Counted from the stretch's first letter, positions 7,132 to 16,343 are shown. The stretch is DNA of 28,722 nt from an uncultured Clostridia bacterium (GCA_937895935.1 CALBKX010000054.1:1-28722); one strand, 5' to 3'. Made by a program: numbers and translations. The notes: generated by a model from the sequence alone, not told the origin.

Positions 7132-8337
7132 ACACTCACACTTAACTTTAGAAAGGTTTAGGTGTGGGTTTTTTATTGTGCTTGCTGGAACAATTGCAAA
7201 ATAACCATATTTATTTCTTACTTTATCCAAACATAAACTTAAACTTCTATTTTTAACCTCGTTAGAAAACATACATAGTTGTGTGTTGTCTGATTTAGAT
7301 AAATTATATGAACATACTCTAATGGCTCTTACAGCTTTATTGTATTTCCAACCAGAATCAATCATTTTCATCACTTCATTAACAAGGTCGGTGTTATAGC
7401 AAGTGCAAAAAGGAATACGGGTCGTGTTGTGAAAATATTTAAAATCGGCTGTTTTTATTGTTACAGATAAACTACTTGCATTAAACCCATTTTTTCTCAG
7501 CCTTGATGACACTTCATCACACAAAGCACTAACAACTGATTTAATTTCCGCCCTTGTGAATACATCTGTTATGGTTGTGGTTCCGTTTCCAACACTTTTA
7601 GGAGGAGTATAGTCGTCACATTTTTTAACAATATCAAAGTCGTTTCCAAGTAATTTTTGCTTTAAATCCAACCCAATAATACCAAACTTTTTTTTAAGTA
7701 TTAAGTCGGGTATTGTGGTAATATCACTCAATTGGGTTATACCCATTTTATTGAATCTTAGCGTCAATCTTCTTCCAATTCCAATAATAGAGTTTATGGG
7801 TAGAGGATATATTAATTTTTTGTAATTTTCATAAGAGATAACTGTTACTGCGTCAGGTTTTTTTAAATCAGAACCAAGTTTTGCAAATAGTTTTCCAAAA
7901 CTAACTCCAACAGAAATTGTTATGTTTAAAGTGCTTTTAACTTCCTCTCTGATTTTATTTGCTAAACACTCCTTACTTCCGAAAAACTTTAAAGAATCAG
8001 TCACATCAAGCCAACATTCATCAATTCCAAAGCTTTCAACTCGGTCAGTATATTTTTCATATATCTTTCTTAATTTTTTGGAATATTCTTCATATAACGG
8101 ATAATGTGGTTCCAAACAAATCAGGTCAGGACATTTAGATTTTGCTTGCCAAATAGCCTCACCAGTTAAAACTCCAAACTTTTTAGCAATTTCATTTTTT
8201 GTCAAAATAATACCTGTTCTTGTGGCAGGATTTCCTGATACTGCAACAGGTTTGTTTTTAAACTCTGGATTTTTTGCAATCTCAACAGATGCAAAAAAAC
8301 TATTTGCATCACAATGAAATATAACTCGCTCTTTCAT
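7123..8337 (-). CDS. dinB: Y-family DNA polymerase IV (DinB/UmuC type)
   Basis: A translesion DNA polymerase of 404 residues. Visible motifs: HCDANSFFASVE with metal-binding Asp10, SFGIDECWLDV with the catalytic Asp106-Glu107, and SVGVSFGKLFAKLGSDLKKP in the palm/thumb. QLCMF in the last quarter resembles the QLxLF sliding-clamp-binding motif. Fairly long for DinB, so a Firmicutes PolY1/UmuC-like relative is possible. GGAGG precedes the start. An SOS-box-like site at 8395-8408 lies about 60 bases upstream, which fits LexA control. Its 3' end overlaps the convergent 358-aa gene. Confidence 0.93.
   Translation of the reverse strand: MKERVIFHCDANSFFASVEIAKNPEFKNKPVAVSGNPATRTGIILTKNEIAKKFGVLTGEAIWQAKSKCPDLICLEPHYPLYEEYSKKLRKIYEKYTDRVESFGIDECWLDVTDSLKFFGSKECLANKIREEVKSTLNITISVGVSFGKLFAKLGSDLKKPDAVTVISYENYKKLIYPLPINSIIGIGRRLTLRFNKMGITQLSDITTIPDLILKKKFGIIGLDLKQKLLGNDFDIVKKCDDYTPPKSVGNGTTTITDVFTRAEIKSVVSALCDEVSSRLRKNGFNASSLSVTIKTADFKYFHNTTRIPFCTCYNTDLVNEVMKMIDSGWKYNKAVRAIRVCSYNLSKSDNTQLCMFSNEVKNRSLSLCLDKVRNKYGYFAIVPASTIKNPHLNLSKVKCECLN
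7134..7175 (+). terminator. Terminator for the 358-aa gene, inside the 3' end of dinB
   Basis: ACTCACACTTAA (7134-7145) pairs with TTTAGGTGTGGGT (7157-7169) using G-T wobbles, then a T-run. It is oriented for the plus strand and lies within the last codons of the convergent dinB. Confidence 0.65.
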
Positions 8338-8394
8338 TTGCCAAAACCTCCAATTTTGTAGTATTATTGCCTTGTATCGTAAATGATAACAAAA

Positions 8395-8408
8395 TAAACA
8401 CTTGTTCT
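8395..8408 (-). promoter_or_regulatory. SOS box (LexA/DinR site) candidate
   Basis: On the minus strand the site reads AGAACAAGTGTTTA. It fits the Gram-positive LexA consensus CGAACRNRYGTTYC at all inner positions and differs only at the two outer bases. It lies upstream of dinB, a usual SOS gene, and just downstream of a possible dinB promoter. Confidence 0.5.
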
Positions 8409-8410
8409 AT

Positions 8411-8438
8411 TTATTATTTTAATCTATTAATATGCCAA
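8411..8438 (-). promoter_or_regulatory. Possible dinB promoter
   Basis: On the minus strand TTGGCA (8433-8438) and TAATAA (8411-8416) are separated by 16 bases, placing the transcript start inside the SOS-like box. A plus-strand pair TTGTTC (8402-8407) and TATTAA (8425-8430), 17 bases apart, could serve the divergent mtaD, with the SOS-like box overlapping its -35. Confidence 0.35.
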
Positions 8439-8508
8439 ACTAAAGAACAAACAATAAAATATTCCAAAAGTTGTGAAAATAATACAGTCATAAAAAGGAG
8501 AATAATTT

Positions 8509-9804
8509 TTGATAACACTTTTTAAAAATGCAAAAATACTTAAATTGGAAAATGAAAAGGGTTTTATGTGTGGGAATGTTGTGGTGGAAAACGACATTAT
8601 AACGTATGTAGGTGAAAAAGAACCAACCATACAAGTAGATCAAGTGATAGATGTTTGTGGCAACATTTTAATGCCGGGTTTTGTAAATACTCACGCTCAC
8701 ACAGCAATGACAATTTTAAGAGGAATAAAAGACGATGCAACTCTTCAAAATTGGCTTTATGACAACATTATTCCTTGCGAAAATCAATTGACTGATGAAG
8801 ATGTTTATTGGGGTGAAATGCTTGGAATTGCAGAGTATGCAAGATGTGGCATAACAACAATGGAAGAAAATTATTTCAATATTGAAGGAATAACAAAAGC
8901 CATAAATAAAAGTGGAATAAGAGCAAGAATAGGCATTGAGGCAAAAGTTTGCACTGATAGTGATTATAACTGTTATGAAGATTTTAAAAAACAGTACAAA
9001 ATTGTAAAACAAAACACAAATAGCAATTTAGTAAAAGTATCCTGTTTTGCTCATGCAATATATTCAACAAGTGAGGAGAAATTTTTTGATATTTTACGTT
9101 TTGCAAAAGAAAATGACCTTCCACTTGGCATACATTTAGCAGAAACTTTAAAGGAAGTTGGTGATTGTACACAAGAACATAACGGATTAACTCCAGCAGG
9201 TTATTTGGAAAGTTTAGGATATTTGGATAGACAATGTTTGTGTGCGCATTGTGTGCATATGGACAAGGATGATTTGCAGATTTTAGCAGATTATGGTGTG
9301 TCAATTTCAACTTGTCCTTCTTCAAATATTAAACTAGCAAGTGGTATTGCACCTGTTTTTGCAATGCAAAACAAAGGCATCAATGTAACCATAGGCACAG
9401 ACGGAGTTGCTTCAAATAATTCATTAGATATGTTTAAAGAAATGTTTTTAGTTGCTACATTATCAAAAGTGAGTTTGTATGACCCAACAGTTGTTCCGGC
9501 TAGCGATGTTTTAAAAATGGCAACAATAAATGGTGCAAAAGCATTGGGCATAAATTCTGGAGAAATTAAAGTGGGCAAAAATGCTGATTTGATTTTGGTT
9601 AAAATTACAGAACCACATATGCAACCAGAGGTAAACTTATTATCAAACTTAGTTTATAGTGGCAAAGGCAGTGATGTTTATTTTACAATGGTCGGCGGTA
9701 AGGTTTTATATAATGACGGCGAATACAACATTGGCGAAAATATAAATGAAATTTACAAAAATGTAAATAAAATAAGAGAAAGAATAACAAAAAAAAGGAT
9801 ATAA
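8509..9804 (+). CDS. mtaD: 5-methylthioadenosine/S-adenosylhomocysteine deaminase
   Basis: An amidohydrolase of the MtaD/SsnA/TrzN group, 431 aa, which deaminates MTA or SAH to the inosyl forms in the methionine salvage/activated methyl cycle. Metal ligands visible: His62 and His64 in NTHAHT, His209 in IHLAET and Asp298 in GTDG. The conserved MPGFVNTHAHTAM and SNNSLDMFKEM segments are typical of MTA/SAH deaminases; closely related guanine or chlorohydrolase-like enzymes cannot be fully excluded. The start is TTG, chosen because AAGGAG lies eight bases upstream and translation begins at the usual beta-sandwich strand. Tex follows after 6 bases, so the two form an operon. Confidence 0.88.
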   Translation: MITLFKNAKILKLENEKGFMCGNVVVENDIITYVGEKEPTIQVDQVIDVCGNILMPGFVNTHAHTAMTILRGIKDDATLQNWLYDNIIPCENQLTDEDVYWGEMLGIAEYARCGITTMEENYFNIEGITKAINKSGIRARIGIEAKVCTDSDYNCYEDFKKQYKIVKQNTNSNLVKVSCFAHAIYSTSEEKFFDILRFAKENDLPLGIHLAETLKEVGDCTQEHNGLTPAGYLESLGYLDRQCLCAHCVHMDKDDLQILADYGVSISTCPSSNIKLASGIAPVFAMQNKGINVTIGTDGVASNNSLDMFKEMFLVATLSKVSLYDPTVVPASDVLKMATINGAKALGINSGEIKVGKNADLILVKITEPHMQPEVNLLSNLVYSGKGSDVYFTMVGGKVLYNDGEYNIGENINEIYKNVNKIRERITKKRI

Positions 9805-9810
9805 CAAAAA

Positions 9811-11970
9811 ATGGACATAGTAGAACAATTAAGTGCAGAATTTAAATTAAAAAAAGAATATTCACAAAACATAGTAAATCTTTTAGATGAAGGTTGTACA
9901 ATACCTTTTATTGCAAGATACCGCAAAGAGATGCACGGGTCTTGTGATGACCAAATTTTAAGAGAATTTGCAGACAGACTTACATATTTAAGAAATTTGC
10001 AAAAACGTAAAGACGAAGTAGAAAATTCAATCAAAGAACAAGAAAAATGGTCAGATGAATTAGAAATCGCATTAAAGAACGCAAAAACATTAACTGAAGT
10101 AGAAGATATTTATAGACCATATAAACCAAAACGTAAAACTAGAGCGTCAGTTGCTATTGCTAAAGGTCTTGAACCTCTTGCAGATTTAATTATGGAACAA
10201 AAGGTGTCTTTGGAAGAATTAAATTCAAATGCAGAAAGTTTTGTAAATGAAGAAAAAGAAGTGAAATCAGTAGAGGAAGCGATTGCAGGAGCAAAAGATA
10301 TAATAGCCGAAAGAATTTCAGATGATGCAGAACTAAGAAAAACTTTAAGACAAACCATTGTTGATTTTGCACAAATTCACACTAATCTTTTAGAAAAAGA
10401 AGGAAGTGAAGTGTATGAAATGTATGCTGACCATACAGAACCAGTTAAAAATATTCCAAGCCATAGAGTCCTTGCTATAAACAGAGGTGAAAAGGAAGAG
10501 TGTTTAAAAGTTGAAATAGTTTTAGATGAGCAAATCGCTTTAAATGAAATTGAAAAATCATATATTATTGAAAATTCTTCTTTAAAAAGTTTAATGCAGG
10601 AAATTATTGCTGATAGTTATAAAAGATTGTTATTCCCAAGCCTAGAAAATGAATGTAGAACCAATTTAACCGATGTGGCAAATGAGCAGGCAATTAAGAT
10701 GTTTGAAGTTAATTTAAAACCTTTACTTCTTCAAGCACCATTAAAAAATAACATAATAATGGGCTTTGACCCAGGTTACAGAATGGGCTGTAAAGTTGCA
10801 ATTATTGATACTCACGGAGAGGTTTTAGATACAACCGTTGTTTATCCAACACCTCCATTCAACAAAACTGAGGAATCCTTAGAAAAATTAAAAGCATTGG
10901 TAGAAAAAGATAAGGTCGATATAGTTGCAGTGGGCAACGGAACAGCAAGTAAAGAATCTGAAATTTTTATTTGCGAACTTATTAAACAAGTTAATCGACC
11001 TTTAAACTATGCAATGGTAAACGAGGCAGGAGCGTCTGTGTACTCAGCTAGTAAACTAGGTGCGGAAGAATTTCCTGATTTTGACGTAAATTTAAGAAGT
11101 GCAGTGTCAATTGCTAGAAGGCTTGCAGACCCAATGGCAGAATTAATTAAAATAGATGTTAAATCCATAGGTGTGGGCCAATATCAACACGATATGCCAC
11201 AAAATCGTTTGACAGAGGTTTTAACAGGCGTAGTTGAAGATTGTGTTAATAGCGTAGGCGTAGATTTAAATTCGGCTAGCCCTAGTTTGCTTTCTTATGT
11301 TTCAGGTTTAAATTCATCAATTGCTAAAAATATTGTTGAATATAGAAAAGAAATAAATCATTTTGACTCTAGAGAACAACTTTTAAAAGTAAAAAAACTT
11401 GGACCAAAAGCATATGAGCAATGTGCTGGTTTCTTGAGAATTACAGACGGAAACAATGTTTTAGACAACACCGCTGTTCACCCAGAAAGTTATCAAAGTG
11501 CACAAAAACTTTTAAAATTGTTTAATTTGACAGATGAAGATGTTAAAAACAATAACCTTGAAACACTTTCAAGCCTTGTTAAGTTAAAAGGGGAAGAAAA
11601 GGTAGCAAAAGAAATTGGAGTAGGTGTTCCTACACTTATTGATATGGTTAAGGAATTAACAAAACCGGGAAGAGATATCCGTGAAGATATGCCAAAACCA
11701 GTTTTAAGAGCGGAACTTTTAAGTTTGGAAAATCTTAAAGAAGGAATGATTATTAAAGGCACAGTTAGGAATGTTATTGACTTTGGGGCATTCGTTGATA
11801 TTGGTGTGCACCAAGATGGTTTAGTCCATATTTCTCAAATTTCAAATAAATTTATAAAACACCCTTCAGATGTTTTAAAAGTTGGCCAACAATTAAATGT
11901 TAAGGTTTTATCTGTAGATGTTGCAAAAAAACGTATACAACTTACAATAAAGGATTGCCCACAAGATTAA
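9811..11970 (+). CDS. tex: Tex-family RNA-binding transcription accessory protein
   Basis: A 719-aa Tex protein, a nucleic-acid-binding factor linked to transcription and RNA quality control. In order: the N-terminal helical Tex region (with PFIARYRKE near residue 30 and DIYRPYKPKRKTRA near 100), an RNase H-like/YqgF domain from about residue 313 (GFDPGYRMGCK), helix-hairpin-helix elements around 490-540 (SYVSGLNSSIA and VKKLGPKAYEQCAGF), and an S1 RNA-binding domain at about 644-715. It is the second gene after mtaD and ends at a large hairpin terminator. Confidence 0.95.
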   Translation: MDIVEQLSAEFKLKKEYSQNIVNLLDEGCTIPFIARYRKEMHGSCDDQILREFADRLTYLRNLQKRKDEVENSIKEQEKWSDELEIALKNAKTLTEVEDIYRPYKPKRKTRASVAIAKGLEPLADLIMEQKVSLEELNSNAESFVNEEKEVKSVEEAIAGAKDIIAERISDDAELRKTLRQTIVDFAQIHTNLLEKEGSEVYEMYADHTEPVKNIPSHRVLAINRGEKEECLKVEIVLDEQIALNEIEKSYIIENSSLKSLMQEIIADSYKRLLFPSLENECRTNLTDVANEQAIKMFEVNLKPLLLQAPLKNNIIMGFDPGYRMGCKVAIIDTHGEVLDTTVVYPTPPFNKTEESLEKLKALVEKDKVDIVAVGNGTASKESEIFICELIKQVNRPLNYAMVNEAGASVYSASKLGAEEFPDFDVNLRSAVSIARRLADPMAELIKIDVKSIGVGQYQHDMPQNRLTEVLTGVVEDCVNSVGVDLNSASPSLLSYVSGLNSSIAKNIVEYRKEINHFDSREQLLKVKKLGPKAYEQCAGFLRITDGNNVLDNTAVHPESYQSAQKLLKLFNLTDEDVKNNNLETLSSLVKLKGEEKVAKEIGVGVPTLIDMVKELTKPGRDIREDMPKPVLRAELLSLENLKEGMIIKGTVRNVIDFGAFVDIGVHQDGLVHISQISNKFIKHPSDVLKVGQQLNVKVLSVDVAKKRIQLTIKDCPQD

Positions 11971-12039
11971 AAAAATCGCAAAGTCTTTTTGCCTGTTTAC
12001 TTTTTATAAACATAAGCAGTAAAGGCTTTGCAATTTTTT
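11970..12039 (+). terminator. Terminator after tex with a large structured loop
   Basis: AAAAAATCGCAAAGTC and GGCTTTGCAATTTTTT pair over about 16 bp with G-T wobbles and end in T's. The loop is about 38 bases and contains its own TGTTTA/TAAACA hairpin, so the RNA end would be branched. Confidence 0.6.
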
Positions 12040-12144
12040 AAGTAAACTCTATTTTTTACACATTAAAACACACTAATTCAAATGTCTTATTATGTAACTA
12101 AAATTGGTTAAAAAAATGTCAATGCGCAAGGAAAAATTAATAAA

Positions 12145-12173
12145 TTTTCATTAATTTTACAAAAAAATATAAT
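12145..12173 (+). promoter_or_regulatory. Possible rsuA promoter
   Basis: A perfect TATAAT at 12168-12173 with a weak TTTTCA at 12145-12150, 17 bases apart. The predicted start near 12180 leaves a very short leader before ATG 12189. Confidence 0.4.
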
Positions 12174-12188
12174 TAAAAAAGGTTAAAT

Positions 12189-12887
12189 ATGCGTTTAGAT
12201 AAATATATTTCAAATAACACTTCTCTTTCAAGAAAAGATGTAGCAAAGCAAGTTAAATTAGGCAATATTTTGATTAATGGCAAAAAGGCAAAATCACCCG
12301 ATGAAAAAATAGACGAAAATTCCAGCCAAATAACTTTAAATGGTAAAGTTATTACATATTCTAAATTTGTTTATTTTATGCTAAATAAGCCTCAAGGCGT
12401 GGTAAGTGCAACAACCGATTTAAAGCAAAAAACAGTTTTGGATTTGTTACCTAGTGAGTATAAAAAGTTGGGTTTATTCCCTTGTGGCAGGTTGGATAAA
12501 GATACAGTTGGTTTAGTTATATTAACAAATAATGGTGTTGCGTCACATAAATTGCTTTCCCCAAAAAGCGGAGTAGAGAAAACTTATCTATTTCAATGTG
12601 CTGAAGATATTTTAGAAAGCGACATAAAAAACATAGAACAAGGAATATTACTGCGTGATGGATATGTGACAAAACCTTGTAAAATAGTATTGTCCAATAA
12701 AAAGGAAGGAAAAATTACAATAACAGAAGGAAAGTACCACGAGATTAAAAGAATGTTTGGTGCAACGGGCAATAAAGTGACATTTTTAAAAAGAATATCT
12801 TTTGGCAAAATTATTTTGGATGAACAACTAAACGAAGGCGAATATAGACCATTAACAATGAACGAAGTAACCTATTTTGAAAGATAA
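12189..12887 (+). CDS. rsuA: RsuA-type pseudouridine synthase
   Basis: A 232-aa enzyme with an N-terminal S4 RNA-binding domain (residues 1-45, starting MRLDKYISNN) followed by the RsuA/RluB/E/F catalytic fold. YFMLNKPQG at 62-70 is typical of RsuA, which makes the pseudouridine in the 16S rRNA 530 region. GRLDKDT at 100-106 holds the catalytic Asp103. The close relatives RluB/RluF act on 23S rRNA, so the exact target is inferred. AAAAAAGG gives a modest ribosome binding site. The gene is probably transcribed alone: a terminator lies on each side. Confidence 0.88.
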   Translation: MRLDKYISNNTSLSRKDVAKQVKLGNILINGKKAKSPDEKIDENSSQITLNGKVITYSKFVYFMLNKPQGVVSATTDLKQKTVLDLLPSEYKKLGLFPCGRLDKDTVGLVILTNNGVASHKLLSPKSGVEKTYLFQCAEDILESDIKNIEQGILLRDGYVTKPCKIVLSNKKEGKITITEGKYHEIKRMFGATGNKVTFLKRISFGKIILDEQLNEGEYRPLTMNEVTYFER

Positions 12888-12924
12888 CTTTTAGTGAAGG
12901 TCTAGAAATTTTAAATGGCAGAAT

Positions 12925-12981
12925 AAAAAGGAACAGTGCATTATGGGGTGCATCCCAATTAAATGCAAAGTTCCTTTTTTT
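12925..12981 (+). terminator. Long three-tier hairpin terminator after rsuA
   Basis: An outer 10-bp stem AAAAAGGAAC/GTTCCTTTTT, a middle TGCATT/AATGCA stem and an inner TGGGG/TCCCA stem with loop TGCA stack into one nearly continuous hairpin that ends in seven T's. Confidence 0.75.
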
Positions 12982-13050
12982 GTATAAATCTCAGAAATTA
13001 TAAAAGTATTTGTTAGTATACTCTAAAATTAGAACAATTTACTTTAGTTT

Positions 13051-13590
13051 TTACTTAATTAAATCTTCGTAGTTTTTTCTGTAAGATTCGTATAAATCTT
13101 TAATTTCTTTAAAAGGTGGGTAGTTTTCAGTAACTGCTTGTGTGTTACATATTCTAAAAAGTTGCTCAAAATCAATACTTTTATAATAATTTCCTGTTGC
13201 TAAGTTATTTCTAAAAATATTACCTTTTAAACTTCCAGGAACAAACCACTCATTAAAAGTTTCATATGTTTTTCTAACAGAAATTAGGTTAAAATCGTTA
13301 TTTTTTATATGAGCCACTGTGTCAATTACATATTTTCTTAAAAAAGAGTCGTAAACGCTATTATTTATTTTATTTAAAAAATAACTATACACTTTTATTT
13401 TATTTAAATCTTTATCTGCATAATTTTGGGCTTTACCAGCAAGTTTTGCTTTTTCATAAGTATATTTAAATGAAAAGGCTTCGGTAATAATATCATAAAG
13501 CGCTAAACGTTCACTTTTTGTTGTTTCATATTCTCCCTTGATTTCTGGGAAACTAGGGAAACTTATAACAAGAGATTGATAATTAGACAT
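13051..13590 (-). CDS. Conserved-looking protein of unknown function
   Basis: I do not recognise this 179-aa protein. The start at 13590 is well supported by TTGGAGGCAAAATT just upstream; the longer in-frame reading to 13686 is rejected because it has no such site. The protein is predicted soluble, helical, and rich in Lys, Tyr, Asn and Phe, with no signal peptide, membrane segment or Cys-rich motif. The N-terminus (MSNYQSLVISFPSFPEI) is hydrophobic but interrupted by Pro. It is divergent from the flippase gene, with about 100 bases of shared upstream DNA. Confidence 0.75.
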   Translation of the reverse strand: MSNYQSLVISFPSFPEIKGEYETTKSERLALYDIITEAFSFKYTYEKAKLAGKAQNYADKDLNKIKVYSYFLNKINNSVYDSFLRKYVIDTVAHIKNNDFNLISVRKTYETFNEWFVPGSLKGNIFRNNLATGNYYKSIDFEQLFRICNTQAVTENYPPFKEIKDLYESYRKNYEDLIK

Positions 13591-13688
13591 AATTTTGCCT
13601 CCAATTTTTTTAAGTTTATCATAGTTTTTTTTATATTGCAATAGTGTTTTTAACATATTTTTTATAATTATAGACAAACTAGACACGT

Positions 13689-15215
13689 ATGAGTGTAAAT
13701 GCTAATGGCACTTTTGTGCTTTTTTTTGCCAATTTATTAAGTAAATTATTTGGTGCGTTTTATAGGCTTCCTCTTTCAAATTTGTTAGGTGCTGAAGGTA
13801 TGGGGCTATATCAAATGGCTTTTCCTATCTACTCATTTTTATTAACTTTATTGACTGGTGGAATAAGCATTACTTTAACAAGAAAAATAGCACAACTAAG
13901 AGCAAAACAACAAGAAAATGACATTTATAAATTATATATTCTTGGTCGCAACACCAGTGTTTTTTTTGGTGTTATATTTTTAATTTTATTGCTTATACTT
14001 GCTTATCCATTTTCGTTACTGCAAGGAAATACTAATGCCTTTTACGGATATTTTGCAATATCAATCGGTTTTATTTTTGCATGTTTGTTAGGTGCATACA
14101 GAGGCTATTATCAAGGTTATAGCAATATGTATCCTACAGCAATAAGTCAAGTTTTAGAACAGAGTTTTAAACTGGTTTTTGGACTTTTGTTTGCCTTTTT
14201 ATTTTTAAAAAGGGGAGTATATTTTGGTGTATTTGGTGCACTTTTAGGGATTTCTTTAAGTGAAATCACTTCTTGTTTATATTTTTTAATAATTAACAAA
14301 AAACACATAAAAAAACAACAAGTTAAAGTTACAAAAAAGGATTATATAGGTTTTTGTAGGCAAGTTTTTCCTGTAAGCATAGCATATGTACTTTTACCCT
14401 TATCAAGTCTTTTGGATTCTTTTTTGGTGGTCAATTTGTTAAAGTTTAGCGGATTTTCTTTATCCTATGCCACAAGTTTATATGGGGTAGAAACAGGAAT
14501 GATTTTGCCCCTTATAAATATGCCAAATGTGTTAATTAGTGCAATTGCTCTTGCATATTTGCCAATTTTAAGTTTTAAATTATCAAAAAATGAAAATATA
14601 GAAAAAGAAGTAAACACAATATTTAAAACTGTATTGCTGTTTATTCTACCTTGTTGTGTGGGGATTTATATACTTGCAAGACCAATTGTTTTGCTTATTT
14701 TTCCAACTTTAAACGAAGAATTTTTAAATATTGCAGTTAATTTATTGAGATTGTCTGTTTTTGAAATGTTTTTCTTAAGTTTTGTAACAATCTCAAATTC
14801 CCTCTTGCAATCACTTAGCAAAATTAAATTGCCAGCAATAAATCTTGGGATTGGGATCGGAGTTAAATTAGTGCTTAGTGTTGTACTTATATCAAATAAT
14901 GCTTTCAATATTTATGGATTGGTGTTTGCAAGTATGCTTGGATACGCAGTAACATCTTTTATAAACGTAAGTTATATAAAAAAATATACTAAGTTCCATT
15001 TAAAAATTATTGAAATTTTAGCACCTATATTTTCGTCAAGCATTATGGTTGCTTTAATTTTAGTAAATGATTATTTATTTAACATTACTTCAAGTATTTT
15101 AGGTTTATTTACTGTGGTTTTATTATCTATATTTATTTATTTTCTATGTCTGTATTTATTAAAGCAATTTAGTTTTAAAGAAGTAAAAAAAGTGTTGCAA
15201 ACAAAAGGGAATTAG
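13689..15215 (+). CDS. SpoVB/MurJ-like polysaccharide or lipid II flippase
   Basis: A 508-aa integral membrane protein of the MOP exporter superfamily with about 14 hydrophobic segments. Its N-terminus, LLSKLFGAFYRLPLSNLLG followed by AEGMGLYQMAFPIYS, is the SpoVB/YtgP family signature; these proteins flip lipid-linked cell-wall precursors. It could be the sporulation protein SpoVB or a general lipid II flippase; the two are hard to separate from sequence. The start has no clear Shine-Dalgarno sequence. A TATAAT at 13663-13668 suggests a transcript starting only about 14 bases upstream, so translation may depend on an unusually short leader. dusB follows after 46 bases. Confidence 0.88.
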   Translation: MSVNANGTFVLFFANLLSKLFGAFYRLPLSNLLGAEGMGLYQMAFPIYSFLLTLLTGGISITLTRKIAQLRAKQQENDIYKLYILGRNTSVFFGVIFLILLLILAYPFSLLQGNTNAFYGYFAISIGFIFACLLGAYRGYYQGYSNMYPTAISQVLEQSFKLVFGLLFAFLFLKRGVYFGVFGALLGISLSEITSCLYFLIINKKHIKKQQVKVTKKDYIGFCRQVFPVSIAYVLLPLSSLLDSFLVVNLLKFSGFSLSYATSLYGVETGMILPLINMPNVLISAIALAYLPILSFKLSKNENIEKEVNTIFKTVLLFILPCCVGIYILARPIVLLIFPTLNEEFLNIAVNLLRLSVFEMFFLSFVTISNSLLQSLSKIKLPAINLGIGIGVKLVLSVVLISNNAFNIYGLVFASMLGYAVTSFINVSYIKKYTKFHLKIIEILAPIFSSSIMVALILVNDYLFNITSSILGLFTVVLLSIFIYFLCLYLLKQFSFKEVKKVLQTKGN

Positions 15216-15261
15216 GTGCATAATAAAGTTGTAAAATAATTTAACTGCAAAAGAGGTATTT

Positions 15262-16185
15262 ATGCAAATAAATGGGAAAGAACTTGGAAAAATATTTTTA
15301 GCACCAATGGCAGGTGTCACCGATGTTGGATTTAGACATATTTGTCGCATGTGCGGTGCCGATTTGACTTTTACAGAAATGGTTAGCGCAAAAGCTCTTT
15401 CCTTTGATAGTTCAAAAACCAAGGAATTGTTAATTACCAGTAAAATAGAAAATCCTGTTGCAGTACAAATATTTGGTCATGAACCTGAAGTAATGGCAAA
15501 TGTGTGCAAATGCCCTGATTTGCAAAAATTTGATTTGATAGATATTAATTTTGGTTGCCCTGCCCCTAAAATTGTTAACAATGGCGATGGCTCGGCACTT
15601 TTGAAAAATTTAAAAGTTTTAGAAGCAATAGTAAAACAGTGCGCAAAAAGCAGTGATAAACCAATATCTTGCAAGTTTAGGAAAGGTTTTGGTTTAAATG
15701 ATAACATATCAACAACTGTTGCAAAAATTTGTGAAGATAATGGCGCTAAAATGATTACAATTCACGGCAGAACCCGTGCCCAAATGTATTCAGGTGATGT
15801 GGACTTAGAAACAATCGCAAAAGTAAAATCAATTGTTAAAATACCAGTTGTTGGAAATGGTGATGTTGTGGATGAAAATAGTTATAACCAAATGCTTCAA
15901 ACAGGGGTGGATGCAGTTATGATTGGCAGAGGTGCATTGGGAAATCCAAATATTTTTTCAATTTTAAAAGGATTGAATCCATTAGATAAATATAGTTTAG
16001 TTGAAGAGCATATAAACCAACTTAAACAACACTTTTCTGACAAATATATCAATGTTACAATGCGAAAACATCTTCTTTGGTACATCGCTGGAACCAAAAA
16101 TGCAACTTTATATAAACAAAAAATAGCAACATCTGAAAATTTTGATGAAAGTTTAAAACTTGTTAAAATGCTACTTAGCCAATAA
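15262..16185 (+). CDS. dusB: tRNA-dihydrouridine synthase (DusB family)
   Basis: An FMN-dependent reductase of 307 aa that makes dihydrouridine in the tRNA D-loop. It starts its barrel with LAPMAGVTD (residues 13-21), has DINFGCPAPKIV with catalytic Cys99, HGRTRAQMYSG and VVGNGDV for FMN and RNA binding, and the typical C-terminal helical domain with RKHLLWY. The start follows AGAGG. It is close behind the flippase gene on the same strand and may be co-transcribed. The 200-base gap before hrcA holds only a weak hairpin (about 16213-16240) that may end this transcript. Confidence 0.93.
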   Translation: MQINGKELGKIFLAPMAGVTDVGFRHICRMCGADLTFTEMVSAKALSFDSSKTKELLITSKIENPVAVQIFGHEPEVMANVCKCPDLQKFDLIDINFGCPAPKIVNNGDGSALLKNLKVLEAIVKQCAKSSDKPISCKFRKGFGLNDNISTTVAKICEDNGAKMITIHGRTRAQMYSGDVDLETIAKVKSIVKIPVVGNGDVVDENSYNQMLQTGVDAVMIGRGALGNPNIFSILKGLNPLDKYSLVEEHINQLKQHFSDKYINVTMRKHLLWYIAGTKNATLYKQKIATSENFDESLKLVKMLLSQ

Positions 16186-16310
16186 TTTTATACAAAGACA
16201 TTTATCCTTTAGTGACTTTATAAAAGAAGTTACAAAAATAAATTTTTTTTGTTTTAATCTTTAGCTTTAAAAAAATCTCAAAAAATTTTTAAAAAAAGTG
16301 GCATAAAGTG

Positions 16311-16339
16311 TTGACAAATGCATAACATAGTTGTAGAAT
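16311..16339 (+). promoter_or_regulatory. Sigma-A promoter of the heat-shock operon
   Basis: A perfect TTGACA at 16311-16316, a 17-base spacer and TAGAAT at 16334-16339. The predicted start near 16346 lies inside the CIRCE element. Confidence 0.87.
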
Positions 16340-16343
16340 AGTG

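Noticed and set aside
13591..13686. An N-terminal extension of the 179-aa minus-strand protein
   Set aside because: The strong GGAGG is inside the extension and serves ATG 13590; the extension also runs through the shared promoter region.
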